DNA of 64,000 bases from Gimesia benthica (GCF_009720525.1 NZ_CP043930.1:6336001-6400000); one strand, 5' to 3'. Numbered from the stretch's first letter, positions 53,082-63,676 are shown. Made by a program: numbers and translations. Notes: generated by a model not told the origin, from the letters alone.

Positions 53082-53327
53082 TCACACCTTGGCATGCTTC
53101 AGTAACAGAATAGTTGAGACTACAAGGAAAATTATGACGGCAGTCAACAAAAATGCGTTCCAGGGATTGGGATACCAAATCAAATCAATAATGTATGGGA
53201 TAAACCTGAGTCCGACTAAGAAAAGAATCAGTATTGTATAACCCCACCGTTCCCTTGGCGTTAACTTCCGACGTTGAATCGGCTTCATGTGATTTCGTTT
53301 TCGTTTTCGTTTTTTCCGTTTGCTCAT
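53082..53327 (-). CDS. Small membrane protein with a basic N-terminus
   Basis: The 81-residue product begins with MSKRKKRKRKRNHMKPIQRR and has two hydrophobic helices (YTILILFLVGLRFIPYIIDL; NAFLLTAVIIFLVVSTILLL). No family recognised. It lies between the LtaS-like gene and the beta-hydroxylase on the same strand. Confidence 0.55.
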   Translation of the reverse strand: MSKRKKRKRKRNHMKPIQRRKLTPRERWGYTILILFLVGLRFIPYIIDLIWYPNPWNAFLLTAVIIFLVVSTILLLKHAKV

Positions 53328-53477
53328 TAGTCTACAAATCGGTGTTGAGTTCTCCGCTTTTGATTTGTTGTTGTGTCACTCTCGTTTGGATTCTCCTGAT
53401 CAACAAAATTAAGAGGTGGTGGAAGTCACGCATTTCACATTAATCAGACAAAAGATCTATGCGAATCTTGATCATTT

Positions 53478-55619
53478 TCAAAACTTTCTACCTGTCGTTG
53501 GCTTGTTATGCTGCCAGATCGGGATGTTGTGCGTATGGTGTATCTCGTGAGATTGCTCAGAAACGGATGTCTCAGCTGGAAACCAACGTTCTTGGTAGTA
53601 CAAGTGATGTGCTGATTGGAAAAAACTAATCGCATCCCTGCGAAGCCTGGTATTCCTTTCCTGTTGTTGAGTTAGAGAGTATGTCTCGGTGTCTAAGCGA
53701 AATAACTCATACTTCTTCTGGCTACTAAGGACCAGCATCTGTTGATTACTTTGAAGGAGTGCCAAGTCATGATTGTGTTGCATCAACGCATAACCGGATG
53801 ATGGAGCTATGCTTAGAGCATCGCGTCCGAAAAAGACGGATCGATACGTCCCACCGAGTTGTCCCATAATTGTTGGTGTAATATCAAGAGATGAAGCTAA
53901 CGTCGAGCATCGTATTCCCCCACCATTACCACTTGGCAAAATCATAAGAACTGGAATTCGATATGACTTCATCGGGAACAATTGGCTTCCGTACACACGG
54001 GCACCGTGATCTCCCATCACAACGAATAATGTGTTCTTATAGAATTCATGTAATTTTGCTTTCTGAAAGAAATTCCCTAATGCCCAATCTGAGTACTTCA
54101 CCGCATGTGTCCTGTTTTTCGCTTCGGAGGGCAAATCGATTCGACCACTGGGATATGTGAATGGTTGATGATTCGAATTGGTGAGAACAACCATAAAAAA
54201 GGGATTATTGCGTTTGCTCAGATCATCACATTCAATAAGTGATCGGTTGAAGATGTCTTCATCACAGGCCCCCCAAGCCGTTGTAAAGGTAGGGGCTTCA
54301 TAGTCTTTCAGTTCAATAAACCTCTCAAATCCATTGGACATCATGAATGAGCGCATTCCATCGAAGATTCCATGTCCACCTTCAATAAACACCCTATTAT
54401 ATCCACGTGCTGCTAGTACATGAGCCAGAGTGTAGACATTATCTGAGTGGTCACGTTTCAAGATGGATTCTGTAGGAATCGGGGGCATTGAAGTTAGAAC
54501 AGCCTCTAGTGCACGAGCCGTCCTGTTACCTGTGGCGTAGAAATTATCGAACAAGATACCTTCAGCAGATAGTTTGTCAAAGAAAGGAGTGAGCCCGCGA
54601 TCATCGCCCAAAATACCTACGAAATCAGAGCCCAAACTCTCTTCAAGAATCACAACGACATTCCAATCACGTTGAATTCTGTGCACAGTTACTGTTCGGT
54701 CTACCGGATTAAGTGAAAATTCGTGTCGATGGTCGTTTGAAGTAATGATGCGCTGCTGAACACGCTGATTGGCTTCTTCTCGATCGATGGTAAGGTAGAA
54801 CTCATCATAATCGAAACCACACGACCAGGCATAGAACACAAAACTGTAAAGCCCATTTCCGGAGCACTGGTTAACAATCCGGTTTTGAGAATATTTGGTA
54901 CTACTCATACTTATTGTAGACCACAGGATACTGATCGTGAAAACGACCATAAAGAATATTCCATATCGACGACTCTTCGGAATGGGTATGTCGACTACAT
55001 TCTGTGCTCGCTTTCGGATAATCACAAACAGGCTACCAGCAGTGATGAAGATGCCGAAGAACAATAATACGATGGGATATGATTCCCAAATATTGCCGAA
55101 CACTTCATGTGGATAAACCAAATACTCAAAAGCGATGTAATTTAGACGTGATTGAAATTCATCAAAAAACAGGAATTCTGCAACGCATAGAAAGGGAATG
55201 AACAAAACTGTAAACAGTATTTCAAAGTGAAGAAACGTACGATTCAAACGACTAACTGAAGGTGTTTTATAAAAGAATGTATGACGAATGATTTGAGGCA
55301 TCACATAGAGGAAAGTCACAAGTAAATCAAACCGTAATCCAATAATGCTTAATTGAATTAATTCGTGTGTCGCTACGGAATTCCAATCAACATATGTAAA
55401 AACTAGAATAACCCTTAACAGTGTGAATAGGACCAGAACCATGGCAATGAATTCCAGCGTAATGCGATACTGTCCCAACCAGAGTGACCAGGAATATGTC
55501 AGTTTTTTAATTAATCCCTCTCCTGACTGTGGCTTGTTGTTGTCCGCAGTCATAACGACAACCTTGCTGTTTGGGCATATCTCACGCAATTCATTGGTCG
55601 GATTTATCTGAAAAGTCAT
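53478..55619 (-). CDS. LTA-synthase-like sulfatase-family membrane protein
   Basis: The 713-residue protein has five N-terminal membrane helices (about 30-270) and an extracellular sulfatase-fold domain: WNVVVILEESLGSDFVGILG (metal Glu), FYATGNRTARALEAVLTSMP (nucleophile Thr), AARGYNRVFIEGGHGIFDGM, TLFVVMGDHGARVYGSQ (Asp-His metal ligands). In Gram-positives LtaS transfers glycerol phosphate. In Gram-negatives relatives modify envelope glycans with phosphoglycerol or phosphoethanolamine. Its start overlaps the phosphatase stop by four bases (ATGA), so the two are coupled. Confidence 0.88.
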   Translation of the reverse strand: MTFQINPTNELREICPNSKVVVMTADNNKPQSGEGLIKKLTYSWSLWLGQYRITLEFIAMVLVLFTLLRVILVFTYVDWNSVATHELIQLSIIGLRFDLLVTFLYVMPQIIRHTFFYKTPSVSRLNRTFLHFEILFTVLFIPFLCVAEFLFFDEFQSRLNYIAFEYLVYPHEVFGNIWESYPIVLLFFGIFITAGSLFVIIRKRAQNVVDIPIPKSRRYGIFFMVVFTISILWSTISMSSTKYSQNRIVNQCSGNGLYSFVFYAWSCGFDYDEFYLTIDREEANQRVQQRIITSNDHRHEFSLNPVDRTVTVHRIQRDWNVVVILEESLGSDFVGILGDDRGLTPFFDKLSAEGILFDNFYATGNRTARALEAVLTSMPPIPTESILKRDHSDNVYTLAHVLAARGYNRVFIEGGHGIFDGMRSFMMSNGFERFIELKDYEAPTFTTAWGACDEDIFNRSLIECDDLSKRNNPFFMVVLTNSNHQPFTYPSGRIDLPSEAKNRTHAVKYSDWALGNFFQKAKLHEFYKNTLFVVMGDHGARVYGSQLFPMKSYRIPVLMILPSGNGGGIRCSTLASSLDITPTIMGQLGGTYRSVFFGRDALSIAPSSGYALMQHNHDLALLQSNQQMLVLSSQKKYELFRLDTETYSLTQQQERNTRLRRDAISFFQSAHHLYYQERWFPAETSVSEQSHEIHHTHNIPIWQHNKPTTGRKF

Positions 55620-57202
55620 GAATCACTCATCCTTGATTTTTGTGAATTTATTTCCATTTCAGTAAGAATGTTTAGTGTTGCAAATGACTTGTTGTCATCA
55701 GTCTCGATCGTCGAAATCTCGTTCTTGTTGGCTACACATTGGAGTACCACAAGTGTTAGGTCATCGCTCAGGGTGGACTCACCTCGCCACTCGATTAGGA
55801 TTTCAATAATCCGCATCACAGTGCTCTGAAGTGAAAGTACACTGCAGCGTGAAAACCATGCCGTTAGTCGTTCCTGGCCAAAGAGTTCTCCGTTCGGATT
55901 GCGTGTTTCGGTCACCCCATCACTGAAGAGTAGAATTCGGTCTCCGGTTGACAGAAAAGTAGTTTGCCGGTCCCAAACAGTACCAGCGTCCAACCCCATT
56001 AGCATTCCAGTGCTTTTTAATGAATCGAGACGTCCTGATTTTTCGAGCATTATTCCAGGAAGATGGCCTGCACTTGCCCACGAGAATTCATTGGTATCCG
56101 GTTTCCAACGAGCGAGAAACATCGATGCAAAGTTACCTGGCAACATCGTGGCAGCAAATCGTTGATTAACTTCTTGGAGTAGACTTTCAGGTTCGTATGG
56201 TGGCAGTTCAGAAGCGGCCATTAGCAGTGATTTGAGCATGGCCGCCCCCATTGCTGCCGGAACACCATGTCCAATAACGTCTGCCACGCAAATCAACCAT
56301 GAACCGTCTGCCAACGGTAAAAAGTCGTAGTAATCACCTGCGACAGTATCAGCAGGTTCAAACACACATGCCGTCACTAGACCTGGGATCTGAATACCAT
56401 TTGGAAGCAGATGCTGCTGGATATTTCTTGCCTTTTCCATTTGATGTCGACGTTCGCGGTCGTTTTCATACAACGTCTGGCTCATAGAATTAATGGCAGA
56501 CGACAACTGATTCATCTCACAACTATTGAATGACGGAACTTCCGCTTCAAGATCTCCAGCCGAAATTTTTTCGACGGTCTTTAACAGTTGATTCAGTGGA
56601 GCCCCGATAATCTGCAACAGAACTACGTTGACGACAGTGGTTGCCAACAGACCTAATATTCCCAGGATGGAAAGCTGTATCAGGACCTTGCGACGAATAG
56701 CACGACGCACATTTTCTCGATTCTCGGAAACGAACACACTGATATTGTCTCCCGTATGATGTCCAACAATCAGCCCGAGCATATCAAGGTTATTCCACTT
56801 TATGCTCTGTGCTGTATTGGAATCAATTGCTGAAAAGATTTCTGTTGTTTCCGGTGAGTGTGGATTTGTCTGAAGTACTTTTCCGTTCAGCCGAACTATA
56901 ATTTGATGACCGGGAGACGTGGAACTCCGCATCTGTTGACAGACGCAGTTGATATAACTTTGAACGTAACGAATACCATGGTCATGAATCAAATGTATGG
57001 CTGCTGCGTGAATAGCAATTGCTTCATCGTTCAGACCAGAACGCTTTTCCGTAACAACTTCTTCCATTTCGCGTTCATACTGCCATAAAAGTAATACCGC
57101 AAGGGCCGCACCAAGTGTCACATTCACTGCCAGTAGTAGCTGAAAGCGAATCGTTCGTAGATTTTTCCTGCTTGGTGGCTTGTTTATGAAAGACGGTAAC
57201 AT
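55616..57202 (-). CDS. PP2C/SpoIIE-type phosphatase with HAMP and periplasmic sensor
   Basis: The 528-residue protein has a first membrane helix (LLLAVNVTLGAALAVLLLWQ), a periplasmic region (to about 165), a second helix (SILGILGLLATTVVNVVLLQ) and HAMP (PLNQLLKTVEKISAGDLEAE). The SpoIIE phosphatase contains QQHLLPNGIQIPGL, VAGDYYDFLPLADGSWLICV, GHGVPAAMGAAM and FSDGVTETRNPNGELFGQER, with all metal Asp present. It probably senses a periplasmic signal and dephosphorylates an anti-sigma-antagonist or similar. It is coupled to the LtaS-like gene, suggesting envelope-stress control. Confidence 0.9.
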   Translation of the reverse strand: MLPSFINKPPSRKNLRTIRFQLLLAVNVTLGAALAVLLLWQYEREMEEVVTEKRSGLNDEAIAIHAAAIHLIHDHGIRYVQSYINCVCQQMRSSTSPGHQIIVRLNGKVLQTNPHSPETTEIFSAIDSNTAQSIKWNNLDMLGLIVGHHTGDNISVFVSENRENVRRAIRRKVLIQLSILGILGLLATTVVNVVLLQIIGAPLNQLLKTVEKISAGDLEAEVPSFNSCEMNQLSSAINSMSQTLYENDRERRHQMEKARNIQQHLLPNGIQIPGLVTACVFEPADTVAGDYYDFLPLADGSWLICVADVIGHGVPAAMGAAMLKSLLMAASELPPYEPESLLQEVNQRFAATMLPGNFASMFLARWKPDTNEFSWASAGHLPGIMLEKSGRLDSLKSTGMLMGLDAGTVWDRQTTFLSTGDRILLFSDGVTETRNPNGELFGQERLTAWFSRCSVLSLQSTVMRIIEILIEWRGESTLSDDLTLVVLQCVANKNEISTIETDDNKSFATLNILTEMEINSQKSRMSDS

Positions 57203-57724
57203 AATAGTTTCTTTCTTCAGATAGATTATTGATCATTCATTCTTCTTCACACGAGGACCTATTTGTCACATCACACAAGATTCAATTAGGATTCCCTCAA
57301 ACATTACTCAAATTAGACAGCATTCCTAAGGCTGATATCTCCAAAAGTGCGCAGTCCTCTGAACTAGCAACGGGACTATAATTGTCTGACCTCAACTAGC
57401 TTACTTTTGGTCACCGATTGATTCCGTAACCTAGAATCATGTAGCTTGTGAATTTATATTTGTTAATCGGTCCCAGAGTGATTCCATAATTTGATGAACG
57501 ATCATTGGTTCTTCCGCCAGATTCTCTGGCTACCATACCTATCCTCCCAGTGAGTGTCATGAAAATGCTTTTGAACACCCAATGCTCTAGGCCACCACAA
57601 AAAAAACATTTTCTCTATAGCGGACGGCATGGAAACTGTAATCCTAATGACCGCCCGCTACTAAAACCGAGTTATCTTGAATTTGATTGTTAAAACTAAT
57701 TTGTTGTAGTAGTCCTTTTGAATA
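57203..57724. other. Intergenic region without a supported gene
   Basis: About 520 bases with only short frames. It probably holds the promoter of the phosphatase-LtaS unit. Confidence 0.4.
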
Positions 57725-58255
57725 CTAATGTTTGTGATCGTGACTTCCATGATCAGGTTCGATCTTTCCGGAATATGATTTCCCAGCAATTCGTAGAGCG
57801 AGGCGTGCATCCGCATCCTTGGCATGAAGATCTTCATTGAGTTCTTTGTCATTCGATACGAATCGTGACGATTGTCCCTCGGGATCTCCCTTGTCAGGCA
57901 AAGCAGTCAACTTGAATTGTTCCCCGCGCCCATCGTGTTTGAGATTGATCAAAATCTCTTTGGAGTCGATGGGAACAACATTTTTTGCGGTACCGTCGAG
58001 GATGTAGATTGTGACAGTACTATTCTTCTCATCGTGAATGAATTCGGCGTGGTATTCTTCTTTACCTAACTCGATAAGATGGCCATGGTGTGGGCCGTCA
58101 CTCGGATGGTCGTGGGCATCAGTCTCAACTGTGGCCGGAGGTAAGTCGGGAACATCTGGATTCTGTGATTTATTGGACTCTGATGAGCAGCCAGAGAAGA
58201 TTATTGCTAAGAGCAAAAAGGCTGTACTTGAGATCAAATGGTTTCGTATTATCAT
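57725..58255 (-). CDS. His-rich periplasmic lipoprotein
   Basis: The 176-residue product has a lipoprotein signal (STAFLLLAIIFSGCSSESNK, Cys23) and His clusters at both ends (ETDAHDHPSDGPHHGHLIEL; GKIEPDHGSHDHKH). The middle part is a beta-rich domain (TVTIYILDGTAKNVVPIDSK). Lipoproteins of this kind occur beside CzcA/CzcB-type pumps in planctomycetes and probably sequester divalent metal in the periplasm (inference). Confidence 0.72.
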   Translation of the reverse strand: MIIRNHLISSTAFLLLAIIFSGCSSESNKSQNPDVPDLPPATVETDAHDHPSDGPHHGHLIELGKEEYHAEFIHDEKNSTVTIYILDGTAKNVVPIDSKEILINLKHDGRGEQFKLTALPDKGDPEGQSSRFVSNDKELNEDLHAKDADARLALRIAGKSYSGKIEPDHGSHDHKH

Positions 58256-58383
58256 GAGTTGTCGCCTTTATTAAAGTTAATAAGTTAGAAAAAGCGGGTT
58301 CAGAGAAGAGAGTCAGTGACGGATTTTTTAATTTTCACCGCCCTCATAATTCCAAAGCGTATTCTAGTCTCTTGTTATAGGTA

Positions 58384-58735
58384 CGTTTCAGTGCACGTAC
58401 TTTGTCTCAAATCCACTCGTCTCGAGCCACTTGTCTCAATGGCGAGCAGAATCATGAGTTTTAAGAGTGATCTCTTGCCATTTGGACAACGATAGGTTAC
58501 ATCGAGGACTGCCATGGTCGTACTTCTAAACTTCACAACCGAGTTTTTTCACTGCCTTAATGTGAATGTTAGCCTTCTGGCCATCGTCAAAATGAATCGT
58601 CTTCCATTTCTGCAGACGGTAACCAACGATTTCTTTTTCCGCAGCCAATACAGAATTTGCAAACAGACTCGCAGCAATCACCATTGTGATGCCACCAAAT
58701 AAGGTCTTCTTCAAATTCATCGTAAACATAGTCAT
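58384..58735 (-). pseudogene. Decayed small secreted protein gene
   Basis: The first 69 codons (58735-58526) encode a signal peptide (MVIAASLFANSVLAAE) and QKWKTIHFDDGQKANIHIKA, then KKLGCEV and a TAG stop. The DNA beyond still encodes the rest of the apparent family in shifted frames: DHGS, then DVTYRCP one frame over, then back to KWQEITLKTHDSARH, a TGA, and DKWLETSGFETKYVH. Two nonsense codons and two compensating frameshifts mark a pseudogene. It is located directly after the metal-efflux genes. Confidence 0.75.
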
Positions 58736-58828
58736 TTTCCTTTCAGTTTTGATAGACTAGAAGTTGCTGGAAGTATCTATACATCCCAGTGAAAGTTTCA
58801 AATTAAGTGTCGACTTCGGTATCGACAG

Positions 58829-61800
58829 TTAAGATTTTAAAATATCATGTACAGGCTGTTGACTCTCCAATGATTCTTCCATAAGAGGGATTTCAGTCGT
58901 CGTAGATTCTACGATTCGTTCACCTGCCTTGCGTCCGAACGTCCAGAGTAAAGCCGGACGAATGAAGAATTCCAAAATAGTGCTGCTGATCAGCCCACCC
59001 AAAATTACAGTAGCAACCGGATAAAGAATTTCCTTGCCTGGTTCCCCGGCGGAGAGAGCAAGTGGTACTAATCCGATGCCTGAGGTCAGTGCCGTCATTA
59101 GCACTGGAGCCAGCCGTTCTTGGCCAGCACGAATGATCATTTCTTTCGACCAGGACTCGCCTTCGTAACGGACCAAGTGCAAATAGTGATTCAGTAGCAA
59201 AATTCCATTCCGCGATGCAATGCCTCCTAATGAAATGAAGCCTACCATGGCAGCAACTGTCAGGGTTTGCCCGGTGATTAATAGAGCGATTACCGATCCG
59301 ATAAAGGCCATCGGTAGCGCCATCATCACTTGAAGAGAAAAATTTATCGAGCGAAACATTGTGTAGAGTACCATCAGAACTCCAAACATTGAGACACCGA
59401 ATAAGATTCCAATAGTACGGCTCGCACTTTTCTCACTTTCGAACTGCCCACCGTATTCGACGAAATAGCCGGACGGCAACGACTCAATGACTGGCTTTTG
59501 AGCAAGTTGCATTTCTGCCACGACATCGACCAGTCCACGACCTGTAACGTTACACTGAATGACAATACGACGACGCACGAGTTCACGGTTAATTGTGTTC
59601 GGTCCGCTAGATTTATATAGTTTAGCTAATGACGACAGTGGGGTCGTTCCTCCATTCGGCAGATCAATCGACAGCCGCTTGAGTGCTTCCATGTCTTCTC
59701 GATATTTTTCATCCATGCGAACAAGTAGATCGAACGTTCGTTGACCAAGCAGGACACTACTCACGACTTCGCCGTTCATCGCCGTGGAGATGTATTCATT
59801 TACATACGATGGAGTAAGCCCATACAATTCAAGTTGGTCACGGTCAAGTTGGATGCGGAGTTGCGGAATCTCAACTTGTGGTTCGACGAGCAAATCTGTG
59901 ACTCCCTCAATTTCGCGCATCACTGCAGCCATTTCCTGGGCCTTTTGTCGGAGGATGTTGAGATCATCTCCATAGATTTTAATACCAACCTGGGCCTTCA
60001 CACCGGATATCATATGCGAGATAAGATGCGCTAGAGGCTGTTCAACCGTTGTCACGATTCCAGGTATATCCTCCATCGCGTGACGAATATCCTCGATTAC
60101 GACTTCCCGACCTCGATCAGATTCTGGATCAAAACTGATAATCATTTCGGAGACATTGACGCCTTCAGCATGCTCGTCAAGTTCAGCCCGTCCGGTTCGT
60201 CTGGAGAAGGCCTCAACCCCCTCAATCTTCATCAAACGTTCATTTACGGATTTCGCAATCTCATTCGACTTTTTTAATGCTGTACCTGGTGGCAAAACCA
60301 CATTCAGTTGTGCCACACCTTCATTAAACGGAGGAAGAAAGTCCCGTTCCAGACTCGCCAGTGCTACAAAAGCAACAGCTACACCAGACACGCCGAATAA
60401 TAACATTATTTTTGCGTAGCGGAGACTTAGAGAAATTGCGCCACCAGCGGCCCATTTCAGAAATCTTAAAAGTGGTCCATCCTTTTCACTCTCCATCAGC
60501 TTCGCCCGTGAGAGCAACCAGTAGGACAAGACAGGCGTTAATGTCAGGGATACAAGTAAAGAAGATAGAATCGAAACAATATAAGCTACACCAAGCGGTG
60601 CAAAGAGCCTGCCTTCCATGCCTGACAGAGCGAATAGCGGAATAAACACCAGTACGACAATCATTGTTCCGAAAACAATGGAATTGCGGATTTCGACACT
60701 CGCCTGAAAGACGACAAGAAGCGGGGGCTTCGGATTCTCCGCATGACGATTTTCACGAAGTCGACGAAAAATATTTTCGACATCAACAATGGCATCGTCG
60801 ACTAGTTCGCCAATCGCCACAGCTAACCCGCCAAGAGTCATTGTGTTGATGGAAAGCCCGAAAGCAGTGAAGACCAGAGCGGTAATGGCGAGCGAAAGTG
60901 GGATTGCGGTCAATGTAATGAACGTCGTTCGAAAATTCATCAGGAACAGAAACAGGATAATGACAACCAGAATGCCGCCGTCTCGGAGCGCCTCGATTAC
61001 ATTCTCAATGGCCCGATCAATGAAGGCCTTCTGCGAGTACAACTCCGGCTGAATACGGATATCGTCCGGCAGTGATGGTTTGAGTTCTTCAAGCGCCTTC
61101 ATGACCTGATCGGTAACTTCACGCGTGTCTGCGGTGGGCTGCTTGTTTACGGTCAGGACAACAGCCGGACCACCAGAAAACTCACCGTTCTCGTTTCGAA
61201 TATACGCCGAGCTATCACCACGTTTGACTTGTGGCCCTTCCATGACCTTGGCCACTTGCGAAAGTCGTACTGGTCGCCCCTCGCGCATTATTACCACAAC
61301 TTTTTTTAAATCATCAATCGTTTGCACGCGTCCAATCGCTCGTACGAGAAATTCATTCGGCCCTTGATCATCAAGATAGCCACCCGTTGCATTCTCGTTA
61401 CTCTCCGCGCAAGCCCTTTTAACGTCGTGGAGTGTGACACCATATTTCAGTAGCTTGTCGGGGTCAACGAGCACTTGATACTGCATCCGCCCTCCACCCA
61501 TCGTGAATACCTGGGAAACACCAGGAATGGTGAGCAGTCTTTGTCGAACAACCCAGTCAGCAAGTGTTCGTACCTCCAACGGTGAAGTTTTCTCGTCTTC
61601 GCTCCACATACCAATCATGATAATCTGGCCCATGATCGATGAAATGGGGGCTAGTTGAGGTCTTACTCCTTCCGGCATGCGATCCTGCACGAGTTGCAAC
61701 CGCTCCATTACGATCTGCCGGTCGTTGTAGATATTGGTACCCCAGTCGAATTCGACATAAATCACCGAGATACCGACGCCAGCAGAACTGCGAACTGCTT

Positions 61801-62038
61801 CGACTCCATTGGCACCATTGATAGCGGTTTCGAGTGGAAATGTGATAAGCGACTCGACTTCTTCGGGTGCCATTCCTGGCGCCTCAGTCATTACAACGAC
61901 TCGTGGCCGGTTCAGATTTGGAAAAACATCTATATCCATTTGGAGTGTTTGCCATCCACCAAACCCCAGCAGAAATAATGAGAATACAACAACTAGTAAG
62001 CGCTGACGTAGAGCAAAGCGAATTATGGAATTTAACAT
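58829..62038 (-). CDS. Heavy-metal-efflux RND permease (CzcA/CusA family)
   Basis: The 1,069-residue protein has the expected RND length, 12 membrane helices and two large periplasmic loops. Landmarks are DIDVFPNLNRPRVVVMTEAP near the N-terminus, LGGLAVAIGELVDDAIVDVE (TM4 proton-relay Asp pair) and RRLRENRHAE. The C-terminal repeat has GFISLGGIASRNGILLLNHY. It exports metal ions from periplasm/cytoplasm through a tripartite pump. The precise metal (Zn/Co/Cd versus Cu/Ag) cannot be fixed. It starts 12 bases after the fusion-protein stop. Confidence 0.95.
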   Translation of the reverse strand: MLNSIIRFALRQRLLVVVFSLFLLGFGGWQTLQMDIDVFPNLNRPRVVVMTEAPGMAPEEVESLITFPLETAINGANGVEAVRSSAGVGISVIYVEFDWGTNIYNDRQIVMERLQLVQDRMPEGVRPQLAPISSIMGQIIMIGMWSEDEKTSPLEVRTLADWVVRQRLLTIPGVSQVFTMGGGRMQYQVLVDPDKLLKYGVTLHDVKRACAESNENATGGYLDDQGPNEFLVRAIGRVQTIDDLKKVVVIMREGRPVRLSQVAKVMEGPQVKRGDSSAYIRNENGEFSGGPAVVLTVNKQPTADTREVTDQVMKALEELKPSLPDDIRIQPELYSQKAFIDRAIENVIEALRDGGILVVIILFLFLMNFRTTFITLTAIPLSLAITALVFTAFGLSINTMTLGGLAVAIGELVDDAIVDVENIFRRLRENRHAENPKPPLLVVFQASVEIRNSIVFGTMIVVLVFIPLFALSGMEGRLFAPLGVAYIVSILSSLLVSLTLTPVLSYWLLSRAKLMESEKDGPLLRFLKWAAGGAISLSLRYAKIMLLFGVSGVAVAFVALASLERDFLPPFNEGVAQLNVVLPPGTALKKSNEIAKSVNERLMKIEGVEAFSRRTGRAELDEHAEGVNVSEMIISFDPESDRGREVVIEDIRHAMEDIPGIVTTVEQPLAHLISHMISGVKAQVGIKIYGDDLNILRQKAQEMAAVMREIEGVTDLLVEPQVEIPQLRIQLDRDQLELYGLTPSYVNEYISTAMNGEVVSSVLLGQRTFDLLVRMDEKYREDMEALKRLSIDLPNGGTTPLSSLAKLYKSSGPNTINRELVRRRIVIQCNVTGRGLVDVVAEMQLAQKPVIESLPSGYFVEYGGQFESEKSASRTIGILFGVSMFGVLMVLYTMFRSINFSLQVMMALPMAFIGSVIALLITGQTLTVAAMVGFISLGGIASRNGILLLNHYLHLVRYEGESWSKEMIIRAGQERLAPVLMTALTSGIGLVPLALSAGEPGKEILYPVATVILGGLISSTILEFFIRPALLWTFGRKAGERIVESTTTEIPLMEESLESQQPVHDILKS

Positions 62039-62050
62039 TGTTAGGTCCTC

Positions 62051-63526
62051 TTAGTGGTTATGTCCGGCATGAGGATCAACGCCACCGCCAGCTTTGTTCT
62101 TTAGTGCCACCTGCATTTGATGCGCTCCAGAAAGCGCGATCGCATCACCCGAAAACAGCGAACCATCATTGGCAATAACCACCGAATATTGATCGCTGTA
62201 TTCAACGTGAACTGGTACACGGTCGAAATGGTCTCCGTTCTCGAGAAATACGTAGAACTCCGCCCCTTCCTGTGCCACAGCATCAATCGGCAACACAATT
62301 TTATTTTTCCAGTGCTCTACAGGAACACGGAGTCGCAATCGTTGGCCCGGTTTATATTTCCAATCGATAAAGTAATGACCATCATTGGTTTTTTTATTTC
62401 GTTCAATTTCGTTTGTAAGCCCCACGTAGAAGTGCATTGCGCGAGAGGACGGGACTACTTGGTTCGCGACATAGACGAACTTCAATCCATTGATGATCTC
62501 TGAATGTAGTTGGTTATCTTCACGAACAGCTGATACAGCTGATTCATTGCGCGCTGCAGCATGTAGTTCGTTACTGTCTTGCTCAAACGCATTTCCTTTG
62601 ATGTATAGTTCGCTAAAATCCGCAAGAATACACAAAGTCTGCCCCGATTGGACGGACTGCCCTTTAATAATTTGCAAGTCCTGTACCACAAATGAGGACG
62701 TTTGCTTCTTTGATTTCTGGTTGCTATCTTGTGAAATATCAGAGACTTGTCTAAGGAGAGGTTCAGGTAACTGTAATTCGTTACCCTGCCCACTAGCAGG
62801 AGCATACACTAAGAGTTCGCGAATTAATTTTCGCTTTGATTCAATTTGAGAAATTTGAGTCTCTGATAGTCCATGTAGTAAGAGAGCTTCTTTCTGTGCG
62901 CTTAATATGGCATTTAATTTTTGTCTTGCATATTCTCGTTCCAAAATTACCTTCCCAGCCACGATGCCAGATGTGATCTTCTCTAAACGAGCGATTTCAC
63001 GGTTTTCAACTTCTAATTCACCTATTGTTTGTAAGAATTTTGTTTGAGCCTGGACGAGATCTTCATGTGTGAGACGAATTTTAAACATTAACATTCCAGA
63101 ACGAATGGCTTCTCCTTCAATGATGTGTATCTGAGTTACGATACCAGTCATGGGAGCGGTAATATGGATTCGTGTCCGTCCAGGACGTTCAACGATCATC
63201 GCTGGAATGTTCAAGGTTCGTTCATAGGTCTGCAACGCGACTTCACCAACAATCAATCCAATATTACGCCGCGCCTGCTCAGAGAGCTCCAAAGACGTTG
63301 AGTCCTCATGCGCATGACTAGGATCACCGTGGTTGTGACCACTGTGGCCGATGTCTTCTCCCTGGCTACCAGCAAGATTTTCGCCTGATTGTTTATTGAT
63401 TAGTGAGAATTTTTGCTTGACGAGTGGAAGCCAAGTGTCACGAACACCCCAGCAAATTCCCGATATGAGGAGTACAGCTATTAAGCCGTACCATTTGAGC
63501 GAAATATCGCTTAATTGAAATCGCAT
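62051..63526 (-). CDS. RND efflux membrane-fusion protein (CzcB/CusB-like)
   Basis: I place the start at ATG 63526 (MRFQLSDISLKWYGLIAVLL), giving 491 aa with a membrane anchor; the frame can extend to 63619. His-rich linkers lie near the N-terminus (GHSGHNHGDPSHAHEDS) and at the C-terminus (VDPHAGHNH). The body has the HlyD-type lipoyl and barrel segments (HITAPMTGIVTQIHIIEGEA, IRSGMLMFKIR) and a coiled hairpin. It links the RND pump to the TolC-like channel, and the His stretches probably bind the substrate metal. Confidence 0.92.
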   Translation of the reverse strand: MRFQLSDISLKWYGLIAVLLISGICWGVRDTWLPLVKQKFSLINKQSGENLAGSQGEDIGHSGHNHGDPSHAHEDSTSLELSEQARRNIGLIVGEVALQTYERTLNIPAMIVERPGRTRIHITAPMTGIVTQIHIIEGEAIRSGMLMFKIRLTHEDLVQAQTKFLQTIGELEVENREIARLEKITSGIVAGKVILEREYARQKLNAILSAQKEALLLHGLSETQISQIESKRKLIRELLVYAPASGQGNELQLPEPLLRQVSDISQDSNQKSKKQTSSFVVQDLQIIKGQSVQSGQTLCILADFSELYIKGNAFEQDSNELHAAARNESAVSAVREDNQLHSEIINGLKFVYVANQVVPSSRAMHFYVGLTNEIERNKKTNDGHYFIDWKYKPGQRLRLRVPVEHWKNKIVLPIDAVAQEGAEFYVFLENGDHFDRVPVHVEYSDQYSVVIANDGSLFSGDAIALSGAHQMQVALKNKAGGGVDPHAGHNH

Positions 63527-63676
63527 GATACTATCCCGCGCTATCAGCGCAACAGAACACCATTTAGGTGAAAAGATACTAGGAAAGAAGAACGGACTTA
63601 GGTGCCAAGTGACACGCAAATTGCGCAGAAGAACTGTGACCCGGTCAGTTTACAGTTGAGAAGAGGCGTAGACCGC

